This document shows positions 35,989 through 45,548 of a stretch of 64,000 nucleotides of DNA, piece by piece. The position numbers and the translations under genes are program-made. The notes beneath the pieces were generated by a model. That model did no database searches. It saw nothing but the letters and a program-made list of their open reading frames with translations, and was not told the DNA's origin. The stretch is from Cognaticolwellia mytili (lineage in GTDB: Bacteria; Pseudomonadota; Gammaproteobacteria; Enterobacterales; Alteromonadaceae): assembly GCF_002104475.1 (NCBI RefSeq), contig NZ_NBOF01000004.1, forward strand, positions 124,001-188,000, in the 5' to 3' direction. The first letter of the stretch is position 1. Each line of letters starts with the position of its first letter.

Positions 35989-37587
35989 ATGACAAAAAAT
36001 AGCTCGACAGAAGCACCGACGAAAAATCTCGGAGATTTAATTTTAACGATAGATAACGGCACGCAAAGCGTTCGAGCTTTGATATTTGATTTACAAGGTA
36101 ACTTAGTCGCTAAAAGCCGCATTGAACTTGAAGCCTATTTTTCAAATAATCCTGGTTGGGCTGAGCAAGAAGCTGATTATTTTTGGCAAATGTTGGCGCA
36201 ATGTTGCCAGCAATTATGGCAACAAAATGATGTTATTGAAAATGGCTACCGAGAGAGAATTACAGCAGTAACAGTCACCACACAGCGTGGCACAGTGGTC
36301 AATTTAGATAAAAACGATAAACCGCTGCGTCCGGCAATTCTCTGGCTTGATCAACGTTTATGCCAACAAAATAAGGCTATGCCTTGGTATTGGCGAGCGG
36401 CTTTTGCCACTATTGGCCAAAGTAAAGTTATTGATTACTTTCGCCGTAAGTCGCAAGCTAACTGGCTAGAGCAAAATGAGCCTAGCGTTTGGCAACAAAC
36501 AGAGAAGTACCTTTTATTGTCGGGTTTTTTAACGCATAAATTAACCGGGCAGTTTAAAGACTCTGTTGGCAGTATTGTGGGTTACTTGCCATTTGATTAC
36601 AAAAAACAAAATTGGGCAGGGCGTTGGGATTGGAAATGGCACGCCTTACCCGTAAAACCTTCTATGCTACCAACCTTAGTTAAGCCCGGTGAAGTTCTCG
36701 GCACAATTACCGAAACAGCGGCTAAAGCAACAGGTTTAAAAGCAGGAATAAAGCTCATTGCCTCAGCGTCAGACAAAGCTTGTGAGGTCTTAGGCTCTGG
36801 TTGTATTAGTCCTGATACTGCGAGTTTAAGCTACGGTACTACTGCAACCATCAATACAAATAATGCCAAATATGTTGAACCACAAGCTTTTATTCCTCCG
36901 TACCCGTCAGCAATCCCAGAGCATTTTAATAGTGAAGTGATGATTTATCGCGGTTTTTGGATGGTCAATTGGTTTAAAAAAGAGTTTGGCCAAAGCGAAA
37001 TTGAAAAAGCACAAACTTTGGGCGTCAGTGCTGAGAGTTTATTTGATCAATTGGTTGCACAAGTACCACCTGGCTCGATGGGCTTAATGTTACAACCGTA
37101 TTGGTCACCAGGCTTGAAAAATTTAGAAGCAAAAGGGGCTATTATCGGTTTTGGCGATGTTCACACTCGTGCTCATATTTATCGCTCAATATTAGAAGGT
37201 TTAGCTTATGCGTTACGAGAGGGAAAAGAAAGTTTAGAAAAACGACAAAAGAAAAAAATTACCCGTTTAATCGTTTCCGGCGGCGGCTCTCAGTCGGACG
37301 CTGCACTGCAGCTTACCGCCGATATATTTAATTTACCGGCGCATCGACCACATACTTTTGAAACTTCAGGGCTGGGCGCTGCAATTAATGCTGCGGTAGG
37401 TAAAGGCTACTTTGATAATTATCAACAAGCCATTGATGCAATGACGCGTATCGAACAATCTTTTTTACCAAATAAACAAAATGTCCAGCTTTATAACAAA
37501 CTATACAGCCGAGTATATAAAAAAATGTATCGACAGCTAAAGCCGATTTATCAAGATATTAAAAAAATAACGGGTTATCCCGAATAA
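35989..37587 (+). CDS. FGGY-family carbohydrate kinase (glycerol-kinase-like)
   Basis: A 532-residue sugar/polyol kinase. LTIDNGTQSVRALIFD near the N-terminus is the ATP phosphate-1 motif, NPGWAEQEADYFW follows, ILWLDQRL carries the substrate-contact region, LSYGTTATIN is the second phosphate-binding loop, and LIVSGGGSQSDAALQLTADI with SGLGAAINAAVG gives the C-terminal FGGY signature. Together with the preceding GlpD-like enzyme it would phosphorylate and then oxidise a glycerol-like compound. It differs from true glycerol kinase in length and loops, so an alkylglycerol or another polyol is possible. Confidence 0.86.
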   Translation: MTKNSSTEAPTKNLGDLILTIDNGTQSVRALIFDLQGNLVAKSRIELEAYFSNNPGWAEQEADYFWQMLAQCCQQLWQQNDVIENGYRERITAVTVTTQRGTVVNLDKNDKPLRPAILWLDQRLCQQNKAMPWYWRAAFATIGQSKVIDYFRRKSQANWLEQNEPSVWQQTEKYLLLSGFLTHKLTGQFKDSVGSIVGYLPFDYKKQNWAGRWDWKWHALPVKPSMLPTLVKPGEVLGTITETAAKATGLKAGIKLIASASDKACEVLGSGCISPDTASLSYGTTATINTNNAKYVEPQAFIPPYPSAIPEHFNSEVMIYRGFWMVNWFKKEFGQSEIEKAQTLGVSAESLFDQLVAQVPPGSMGLMLQPYWSPGLKNLEAKGAIIGFGDVHTRAHIYRSILEGLAYALREGKESLEKRQKKKITRLIVSGGGSQSDAALQLTADIFNLPAHRPHTFETSGLGAAINAAVGKGYFDNYQQAIDAMTRIEQSFLPNKQNVQLYNKLYSRVYKKMYRQLKPIYQDIKKITGYPE

Positions 37588-37733
37588 GTGTTAAAAAATA
37601 AAAGTGTGAAAAATTAGCATTGTAATATAAAAGCAATAAGGCATTTAATAACTGTCATAAAACCAACTTAAAATGCCGAAAATTTAGAAAAAACTATAAC
37701 AATAATTAAATAATGAGTAGGAAGGGTCTTAAT

Positions 37734-40083
37734 ATGATTTATAACCGTCGTAAATTTATAAAAACTTTAGCAGTAAGTGCTGGCGTAGTCGTGACATCAA
37801 GCCTGATTGGTTGTGGCAGCTCTGATAAAAAAGCCGATGTTGTTGAGCCCGGTCCTGTTGAACCGAGCCTTTTAGATGGCAGCCAATATTTTCCACAATC
37901 AGTTGTTTCAGGTGATCCAAGAGCAGATTCTGTTATTCTTTGGACTCGTGTCGATGATGCTTCTGGCGCTGATATTTCATTAATGCTGCAAGTGGCAACC
38001 GATGAAGCTTTTGCTAGTTTAGTCGTTGAGGAAACTTTTGATGCACTAGCGACTTATGATAATTGTTTAAAAATTCGTGTTACAGAGTTAAATGCTGGTC
38101 AACACTATTATTACCGCTTTGTTTATCAAAGTGACGGTAAAAATTACTCAAGCCGGATTGGTCGTACTAAAACTGCGGCAGCGCCAGACAGCGATAGTAA
38201 AGTAAAGTTTGCTTATGTTTCTTGCCAAGATTATATCGGTCGTTACTTTAACAACTACCTATCGTTATTAGACAAACGATGATTTAGACTTTGTTGTACA
38301 TTTAGGTGATTACATTTATGAAACTACAGGTGACTCACAATTTCAGTCCGTTGGTGGAGCTCGTAGTATAGAGTTTACTGACAATGAAGGAGCACTAACG
38401 ATAGGTGTTGGTGATAATAAAACTCAAGCAGCCAATAGCTTGGATAACTATCGTCAGCTTTACAAAACTTATCGTACTGATGAACTATTACAACGTGTAC
38501 ATGAACGCTTTCCTATGATCGCGATTTGGGATGATCATGAATTTTCAGATGACAGCTGGGGCGATACTGCCACCTATTTAGATGGTGCGGGTGATGAAAA
38601 ACAAACCCAACGTAAGAAAAATTCTGAAATTGCCTATTTTGAGTTTATGCCAATTGATCACGAACAACCGCATACTCAAGCTGGTTTAGCCGCTGGTGCA
38701 ATTGGTATTAATGAAGAACATTTATTCCCGAATACTCGTATCTATCGTGATTTTCAATTTGGTCAGCATTTACACTTAGCCATGACTGATTTTCGTACCA
38801 ACCGTCCAGATCATATTTTGCCAGAAGATGCTTTTCCTGCCGCAGTAGCGATGGACCAAGCTACCTTAAGTACCTTTTTATTAGGCGCAGGTATGGCACA
38901 AGCGAGGGTTGACGGTATTGTTAGTCAAATGTCACCGTATGTGAATATTGATGATGCTATGTTTGCACCATACAAAGCGACATTCTTAGAGGTGTTTACT
39001 GGCCTTTATATGCAAGAATTAATGGCTCGTGTTGAGTTAAGTCAAGCAGATGCATTCGCACAAGCACAACAACGAGCGGTTGCTGCTGTAAAAGGTAACT
39101 TAACGACAACTTATTTGAATCAAGTACTCGCTGGCGCTAAAGCAGCTCTACCGGCAGAGCATCCGATTCAAATGTTACCGGCTTTGCCTGAAACAGATAT
39201 CGCGCAAGGTTTAGCATTTTATACTATGGGTAAAACTTCATTGTTTGGCTTTATCGGTAGCCGTTACTTAGTGGTTAAAGACACATACGATATTTATGCG
39301 GGTTACCGCGAATATGTTGCGAACCTTCAAGGTGGTACAGCACAGAAAGCCTTTGATGATAGACAAACTAACTGGCTAGCACAAACCTTTGGCACTTCAA
39401 CTAGCACCTGGAAAATGCTTGGTAGTTCGGTATCGTTCTCTCCTTTGATCTTTGATTTATCAGCAAGTCGTGCCGATAGTGGTTTAAGCTTACTAGAAGG
39501 CGTACTTGACTCTGAAGCAATTCCTGCGGCGTTAAAGCAGCGCTTTTATCTTGAAGCGGATCAATGGGACGGTTTCCCGCAGTTTAAATCAAGTTTCGTT
39601 GATAATGTTATGAGCCAATTTGGCGTGATTAGTTTAGGTGGCGATGTACACAGTAGCTATGTCACTGAGCACAAACCGAATGCAGTTACCGGTAAAAGGT
39701 CATTTAACTTTACTACTTCGTCAGTTTCATCAGGCACATTTGGCTCATTTTTAGAAAACGGAATGAATCAAATATTTGCGCAATTAGGCGAGGTACCAGC
39801 AGCATTGAGTGATTTACCTTTTTACTTTGATCCATTAGTGCAAAGTGCGACTAAACGTGATGACATTACTGATGATATGGTGTTTTCTCGTATGTGGGAG
39901 CATGGCGTTGCCATTGTTGAGGTTGATGCTGAGCAAGTATTAGTAAATTTCCATAATACAGGCAGTACATTTCATAATATGGACACTGTGACACGCAATT
40001 ATTATGATGACGCTGAGAGCTTCTTATCGAAAGTGCGTTTGTATAAGTTTAAAGTTATGGATGGCGTGTTAACCCAGTTGTAA
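37734..40083 (+). pseudogene. phoD: PhoD-family alkaline phosphatase/phosphodiesterase, single-base frameshift
   Basis: Both halves of an otherwise complete PhoD are present. The start MIYNRRKFIKTLAVSAGVVV with a lipobox (SLIGC) is a Tat lipoprotein signal, preceded by AGGAAGGG. SGDPRADSVILWTR is the N-terminal domain; after it, HLGDYIYE, IAIWDDHEFSDDSWGD and LGGDVHSSY give the metal-binding residues. At 38277 one extra C (in GACAAACGATGAT) shifts the frame and ends the first half at 38282; removing it restores LLDKDDLDFVVHLGDY. The downstream 600 codons are intact, so the change is recent or a sequencing error. PhoD cleaves phosphodiesters and phospholipid head groups outside the cell, which suits the neighbouring glycerolipid operon. 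Confidence 0.82.
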
Positions 40084-40149
40084 TTCTCAGGTTTTATAAG
40101 AATGAGAGGAAATCAAATAGCTCACATTAGTGTGGCTATTCTCTCAAGA

Positions 40150-40184
40150 AGGGCTGTTTATTCTTAACGTAAACAGCTCTTTTT
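40150..40184 (+). terminator. Terminator after the phoD gene
   Basis: AGGGCTGTTTA (40150-40160) pairs with TAAACAGCTCT (40170-40180), one G-T pair, followed by a T run. A second stem, AATAGC/GCTATT with CACA/TGTG inside, lies just before it at about 40116-40140. The rest of the 300-base spacer up to the next gene shows nothing else. Confidence 0.8.
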
Positions 40185-40384
40185 CGTTCTAAAAATTAGG
40201 GGAAGCGTGTAGAGGAATACCACCGTGAAGTCGCTTAGGTGTATATTGGTTAATGGCAAAGTAAGAGTCAGAAAATTGCGTTAAGATTTGAACCAAGAAA
40301 ATATGGTACTTGAGGTGTTCTTATCGGCTAGAGACGGCAAATAGCATCAATTACTAATGATTTAAGTTTAAAAGTAGAGTAAAC

Positions 40385-41203
40385 ATGATGACATTTAAAA
40401 ATGTACTGATCACGGGAGGGTCAAGCGGAATAGGACTGGACTTAGCTAAAGCTTACGCGAAGCAAGGTGCTAACGTAATGTTGCTTGCTCGTAATCAAAG
40501 CCGTTTAGAAGATGCTGCAACAGCATGTACAGCACTGTGTTCAAGGGCTGACCAAAAGGTTATAGCGTTTAGTGTAGATGTTGGTAATAGTGAAGCATTT
40601 AATCACTTGGTTAATGATATTAAAGCTCAAATAGGCACCTTAGATTTAATTATTTTAAGTGCCGGTATTGTTCAAAGCGTTAAGTTCATGGAACAAAGCG
40701 AGCAAGATTTTAATGACATTATGTATACCAATGTGGCGGGTAGTCGTATCGTAGCAAAAGCATTTTTACCTGATATGATCACACAAGGAAAAGGACAGGT
40801 TTGTTTTGTTGGCTCATTAGGCGGATTAATCGCTACTTATGGGTATAGTGCCTATAGCGCATCTAAGTTTGCAGTAGTAGGTATGGCGGGTGCATTACGA
40901 CAGGAACTTTATTCTTCAGGTGTTGGGGTGTCAGTTTTGTGTCCCCCAGAAGTGGATACGCCTATGGTGGCTAAAGAAGCGAGTCATATTTTACCTGAAA
41001 CACGGTTCGTGAAAGACATTGGTGGTTTATTGAATACTACTACCGTAACAAAAGCTGCTATTAAAGGAATTAATAAAAATCAATTTATTATTGTGCCGGG
41101 CTTCAAGGGAAAGATGTCTTATATACTAGCTCGCTATATGCCCAATATATTTGCTTGGGCGATACAAAAGCTAGTTGGTTTGGCAGGAAAGTTTATAAAG
41201 TAG
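40385..41203 (+). CDS. Short-chain dehydrogenase, 3-ketodihydrosphingosine-reductase-like
   Basis: A 272-residue SDR. GGSSGIGLDLAKAYAKQGAN at about 11-30 binds NADPH, LSAGIVQS replaces NNAG, and SLGGLIATYGYSAYSASKFA carries the Ser, Tyr and Lys catalytic residues. The C-terminal part (FIIVPGFKGKMSYILARYMP followed by a hydrophobic end) is typical of membrane-associated KDSR/acyl-DHAP-reductase-like enzymes that reduce the keto group of long-chain lipids. Because it lies after an AGPS-like operon and PhoD, reduction of alkyl-dihydroxyacetone phosphate is an attractive role. It is transcribed separately, after a terminator, so the functional link is only suggestive. Confidence 0.78.
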   Translation: MMTFKNVLITGGSSGIGLDLAKAYAKQGANVMLLARNQSRLEDAATACTALCSRADQKVIAFSVDVGNSEAFNHLVNDIKAQIGTLDLIILSAGIVQSVKFMEQSEQDFNDIMYTNVAGSRIVAKAFLPDMITQGKGQVCFVGSLGGLIATYGYSAYSASKFAVVGMAGALRQELYSSGVGVSVLCPPEVDTPMVAKEASHILPETRFVKDIGGLLNTTTVTKAAIKGINKNQFIIVPGFKGKMSYILARYMPNIFAWAIQKLVGLAGKFIK

Positions 41204-41326
41204 CATTATTTCGCAACGACAAAACTCAGTGAAGTGGCGCTGCAAACGTAACTAGTTATAGAATTTTGATTTCTTCAAGCAATATTAGGCTGTCATGACT
41301 GATTTTAAATCACATTTCAGTTTATT

Positions 41327-42283
41327 TTAACAGCAAGGAACATTACTTTTTAATTGTTGATATAGCGCTATCGTGTTTTTACTTAGTTGCTCAGGTTTAA
41401 TTTCCTTTAAAAGCTGCTTTGCTTGGCTATTTTGGTTATTTTTTTGTAATGTTTCGATAAGCCGTAGTTGGGTATAATTTTTAGCTTCGATAGAATAATT
41501 TCCCATTTTTACTGCTGGTATCATCCACTCAAGTGCTTTCTTAAATGCTGGGATAGCTTGGTCGTAAGCTTTTTTTCCCTGTAAAGCTCGTGCAACATTG
41601 TGATAACCCTCAGCAGTTTCCAAATGATACTTTGTTTCAATAAAGCCAGTTAAAGCATACTGATAATGCTTTAATGCTAAATCATAATTGGTAACATTAA
41701 TATAAGTATGAGCAATGGCTGTTTGTAGTTTGGGAAAATAATGGGGAGGCCCCATATTTTTGATTTGCTGATTAATCCATTGGATAAATTCAGTAATACG
41801 TTCATGCTGACTCAATTGGCTGTATAAAATAATGATTTCTGCATATCTGTCAGCATCGAAACTAACGTTATTCACTTTCTTGATTAATTCAACGGCCCTG
41901 TTAGCGTATAAAGTTCCTTGTTCTTCATTACCATCAGTAAATAGCATTTTTGCATGCAATGTATATAAAGTGGTTAGAAAAACAGGTGGAGCATTTTTTA
42001 AGTCTACATATTGATGAAGCTCTTTTTTTAATAATTCAGTATCTCTAATCTCCCAAATGGCTAACATTTTAAAATTAATTAGACGATACCATTGTCTACT
42101 TTGCTTTTTAATCTTTCCGATATTTTCATCTATTTGCTTCAGACATAAATGAGGAGATGCAAGGCATGATTTTTTATTTTCGAGATAGAGGGACGTACTA
42201 TTGTAGACAGATGCAGATGCTTGAATGGCTAAGAAGAGCCACGAGCTATATATAAATATATAAGTAGGCTGTAAATACTTCAT
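41327..42283 (-). CDS. Exported TPR protein of unknown function
   Basis: A 318-residue product with a signal peptide (IYSSWLFLAIQASA) and helical repeats of TPR type: TAIAHTYINVTNYDLALKHYQYALTGF and EGYHNVARALQGKKAYDQAIPAFKKALEW around residues 190-260. Three N-terminal cysteines and a C-terminal Cys pair are present. It resembles in outline the exported TPR protein at the start of the window but shares no long identical run. Probably a periplasmic scaffold; the partner is unknown. GGTGA precedes the ATG. Confidence 0.6.
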   Translation of the reverse strand: MKYLQPTYIFIYSSWLFLAIQASASVYNSTSLYLENKKSCLASPHLCLKQIDENIGKIKKQSRQWYRLINFKMLAIWEIRDTELLKKELHQYVDLKNAPPVFLTTLYTLHAKMLFTDGNEEQGTLYANRAVELIKKVNNVSFDADRYAEIIILYSQLSQHERITEFIQWINQQIKNMGPPHYFPKLQTAIAHTYINVTNYDLALKHYQYALTGFIETKYHLETAEGYHNVARALQGKKAYDQAIPAFKKALEWMIPAVKMGNYSIEAKNYTQLRLIETLQKNNQNSQAKQLLKEIKPEQLSKNTIALYQQLKSNVPCC

Positions 42284-42767
42284 ATCATTTCACCCATCAT
42301 TAATACAACATTCGCTTTTGATCAAGTTAAAAAATTATGATGCACGCGGGAACGTTATTCTGCAAGATAATTATTTGTTTTTACACGTATTTGATCGAAG
42401 TATCAATACACTAGATGTGAAGTATACTTTATCAATAAAGCTAATTTAAAGTGGAAAGCTCAGTTTTTTGATAATAATAGAATCCTATCTATTCCTTTAG
42501 ACTTTTGAATATAGCCGAACATAATGGTAGCCGTTAATAGGAAAGAGCATAATTTATTATTCGTAGATGTCAGTTTTTTTTACAATTAATCGGCTTTAGT
42601 GAAATGTGCTGTAATTATTATAGCGACAGTATTGTTATATGCTTGCCACAAGACTTTCAGAGATTAATAGTAGCGTTAATTCATTGTCTTTCATGGAGTT
42701 GATGACGATTTTTTAATTAAATATCGTTAAATCTATTTGAACTGTAATACAAAATAAGGGATATATT
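42284..42767. other. AT-rich promoter region of the PEP-CTERM gene
   Basis: About 480 bases between divergent genes. It is strongly AT-rich and likely holds promoters for both. I looked for a sigma-54 (GG-N10-GC) site, often found before PEP-CTERM genes, and saw none that is convincing. No RNA gene or repeat was recognised. Confidence 0.4.
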
Positions 42768-43337
42768 ATGTTAAAAAAACTACTCACTGCTGGAATATTG
42801 CTTTGCGTTAGTTTATCAATGTCAGCTAATGCTGCCTTAATGGGGATCAATGGTTCTTTTGATGTTTTTGGTTTGGGTGAAACAACATTAAATGCAGCAG
42901 GAGAAGTTACAGATGTAGATTTTTCATTTAATTCTTTTGATTTAAGACCTCAAATTATTTCAGGCGATTATCAGGGGTATTTTGATAACAACTCAATTTT
43001 TTCTGTAAAAAATCCTCTAGTTTTAAGTAACATTGTTGGTGTCGACTTATGGACAGTAGAAGGTTTTACTTTTACGGGTACTTCTATTCGCGAAAATAAA
43101 ACTACGGGCACAAGTACCGGTTTATATATTATTGGTAATGTTTCACATGCCGATTTCATCACAACGGAAACCCAATGGTTTTTTTCAACTCAAGGCTTAT
43201 CAATCAACGGAACAACGTTGAAGAGCTTTTCCTCGACAATAACCTCTCCAGCTCCAAGTGTTGTATCTGAACCAGGGACATTAGCATTATTTGGCTTAAG
43301 TTTTCTTTTTTGTGGTTTACGCCGTAATAAAAAATAA
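42768..43337 (+). CDS. PEP-CTERM sorting-domain protein
   Basis: The 189-residue product has a signal peptide (AGILLCVSLSMSANA), a beta-rich, Thr/Ser/Asn-rich passenger, and the C-terminal sorting signal SEPGTLALFGLSFLFCGLRR: a PEP-like SEPGT, a hydrophobic helix and a basic end. Such proteins are processed by exosortase (EpsH/XrtA) and linked to exopolysaccharide or biofilm material. The passenger is similar in size to many PEP-CTERM proteins of marine gammaproteobacteria but has no named fold. No exosortase gene is in the window, so one should exist elsewhere. A terminator follows. Confidence 0.88.
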   Translation: MLKKLLTAGILLCVSLSMSANAALMGINGSFDVFGLGETTLNAAGEVTDVDFSFNSFDLRPQIISGDYQGYFDNNSIFSVKNPLVLSNIVGVDLWTVEGFTFTGTSIRENKTTGTSTGLYIIGNVSHADFITTETQWFFSTQGLSINGTTLKSFSSTITSPAPSVVSEPGTLALFGLSFLFCGLRRNKK

Positions 43338-43385
43338 TTTTAATCTAGTTTTCTCAATAGCTCTATTTAGCTAGCGGCAATTAAA

Positions 43386-43415
43386 AAACACCAGGCTTAT
43401 AATCTGGTGTTTTTA
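43386..43415 (+). terminator. Terminator after the PEP-CTERM gene
   Basis: AAACACCAG (43386-43394) pairs with CTGGTGTTT (43404-43412), nine-base loop, then T residues. Confidence 0.82.
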
Positions 43416-43539
43416 TCTTTCTACAACTTACTTATTTTCTATCTCCTGACGGTAACAACATCATAAATTGACTCGCCGCTCTAAGTTGTTTTAGAGAGCT
43501 AATTGAAATTCAGGCATTGAAACCTCTTGATATGATGTA

Positions 43540-43908
43540 CTAAGGCGTATTGCTATGTAGTGCGATACGGTTACCTTCAGAGTCATGAATAATGACGCGA
43601 AAGCCATGTCCACCCATTGATATCTTCTCTTCAACTAGTCGGCCACCGTGCATTTCAGATTGCTTTACCGCATCATCTAATCTGCCATTTACATTGAAAT
43701 AAATAAGTGGACCGGTGGTAAATATTTGCTCGGGTGGGGAAGGAACTAAACAGCCGGAAACATTGGTTTCGGCATGAGGTAATATGCCAAAGGTGAAATG
43801 ATCAAACTCTTCTATTTTAATCTCGCCATTTAGTAAGGCACTATAAAACTCGCTAGCACGGGTGAGATTTATCACGGGAATATCAACCCAGACAATTTGA
43901 TTTTCCAT
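43540..43908 (-). CDS. VOC-family (glyoxalase/bleomycin-resistance-like) protein
   Basis: A single VOC domain of 122 residues: VWVDIPVINLTRASEFYSAL is the first beta-alpha-beta unit, LIYFNVNGRLDDAVKQSEMH the second, and HGFRVIIHDSEGNRIALHSN the closing strands with the usual DxxGN. Members use a divalent metal for isomerisation, dioxygenation or antibiotic binding; the substrate here is unknown. AGGAA precedes the ATG. It is a stand-alone gene. Confidence 0.85.
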   Translation of the reverse strand: MENQIVWVDIPVINLTRASEFYSALLNGEIKIEEFDHFTFGILPHAETNVSGCLVPSPPEQIFTTGPLIYFNVNGRLDDAVKQSEMHGGRLVEEKISMGGHGFRVIIHDSEGNRIALHSNTP

Positions 43909-44201
43909 ATTGCTTTCCTTTGTTGTTTATTTTATTAACTTTCAAACAAGGGCAATGCTTATGTATTTTTTTCTAATGCTTTAGTGAATACCTTATTAAA
44001 GGCATAGAGCAAGTATAGTTGAGGAATTTAATAAGCCATATTTGTCATGCCTTATTAGACTTTTTTGTACAATAACAGGCAAAACATCATTGCTTGCTAA
44101 CTACCCTCTACATAGCTTTCTTAGCTAGTTAGTAGCAAGCTTGCCGCATAGTCGGTAGAATAATTGCTTTGGTTTTTATGACTTTGGCGTTTCCCTCAAT
44201 T

Positions 44202-45548
44202 ATGCGAATTATTCACACTTCCGACTGGCATTTAGGTCAACATTTTTACGGCAAAAGTCGAGCACGTGAACATCAACAGTTTTTAAATTGGTTAGTGGAA
44301 CAATCACAAAGCCAGCAAATAGACGCCATTGTTGTCGCAGGTGATATTTTTGACACCGGCACGCCGCCGAGCTATGCCCGTGAAATGTATTTTGATTTCA
44401 TTGCCAAGTTGCATCAAGTGCAGTGTCAATTAGTGGTGTTAGCAGGTAATCATGACTCGGTTGCTATGCTGTCAGAATCACAAAACTTATTACAGCAACT
44501 ATCAACACGGGTGATATCAGCAGTTAGCGAAGATATAGACCAACAAGTTTTTGTCCTTAAAAGCCTTAAAACTCAGCAGCAAGCGGTGATATGCGCTATT
44601 CCCTTTATTCGTCCGCGCGATATTGTTAAAAGTTACGCGGGTCAATCGGCAGACGAAAAACAACGTTCTTTACAACAAGCTATTTCTGCTCATTATCAAC
44701 AACTGTTTGAACATGCGCAGGTATTGTCAAACGCGAATCAAGTTGACGGTAATCGATTGCCGATTATTGCTACCGGGCATTTAACCACTATTGGCGCAAC
44801 CACCAGTGACTCTGTGCGCGACATTTATATTGGCACGCTAGAAGCCTTTCCAGCTAGTGAGTTCCCTAATGCGGATTATATTGCTTTAGGCCATATTCAC
44901 AGACCGCAAAAAGTAACGAAGAGTGATCATATTCGTTATTGTGGCTCGCCTATCGCATTAAGTTTTGATGAAGCTAAAACCCAAAAGAACATTGTGATTG
45001 TTGAATTTGAACATGGCGAGTTTAGCAACGTAGAGTTAAGTAATATTCCCTGTGTACAACCATTAGCCATGGTAAAAACTAATTTAGAAAGTTTATCTGA
45101 CGATATTGCTGCGGTAGTCAAAGATAACAAAGCGTTAGGAGGACTTGATAGCACTAACGAAAAAATTTGGCTCGATATTGAAATTGAAAGTGCGGAGTAT
45201 TTACAAGATTTAACTGCGCGTATTGAACAAATTATAAAAGAGTTACCTGTTGAAGTATTACTGGTTAGGCGCAGCAAAAAATCTCGTCAACAAATGCCAA
45301 GCCAGCAAGAAAAAATAACCTTGAGTGAATTGAGCGTGCAAGAAGTGTTTGATGCCCGTATGGCATTAGAAGAGTGGCAAAGTGAGGAACAACAAAACCG
45401 TAAAATGCGGTTAAATAGTTTATATCTTAATATTGCTGAGCAAACACAATTAGCACTTTCGCCAGAGCCTTTATCTGTTGAAAAACCATCAAGTAAGCGA
45501 GCTGAAATTGATAGCAACTCAGATAAAAAAGCGGAGCAAAGTTCATGA
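44202..45548 (+). CDS. sbcD: SbcCD nuclease, nuclease subunit D
   Basis: A calcineurin-like phosphoesterase of 448 residues (Mre11 family). [47 protein letters not shown] and ALGHIHRPQ are the metal-binding motifs in order; the C-terminal part is the SbcC-binding region. With SbcC it opens hairpins and trims double-strand ends. The ATG just before RIIHTSDWH matches the start in Escherichia coli; upstream in-frame ATGs would add 8-11 residues without a better ribosome site. The stop overlaps the sbcC start (ATGA), giving translational coupling. Confidence 0.95.
   Translation: MRIIHTSDWHLGQHFYGKSRAREHQQFLNWLVEQSQSQQIDAIVVAGDIFDTGTPPSYAREMYFDFIAKLHQVQCQLVVLAGNHDSVAMLSESQNLLQQLSTRVISAVSEDIDQQVFVLKSLKTQQQAVICAIPFIRPRDIVKSYAGQSADEKQRSLQQAISAHYQQLFEHAQVLSNANQVDGNRLPIIATGHLTTIGATTSDSVRDIYIGTLEAFPASEFPNADYIALGHIHRPQKVTKSDHIRYCGSPIALSFDEAKTQKNIVIVEFEHGEFSNVELSNIPCVQPLAMVKTNLESLSDDIAAVVKDNKALGGLDSTNEKIWLDIEIESAEYLQDLTARIEQIIKELPVEVLLVRRSKKSRQQMPSQQEKITLSELSVQEVFDARMALEEWQSEEQQNRKMRLNSLYLNIAEQTQLALSPEPLSVEKPSSKRAEIDSNSDKKAEQSS

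Noticed and set aside
38270-38290. Programmed frameshifting in phoD
   Set aside because: There is no slippery heptamer or downstream structure that I can see; a one-base insertion explains it better.
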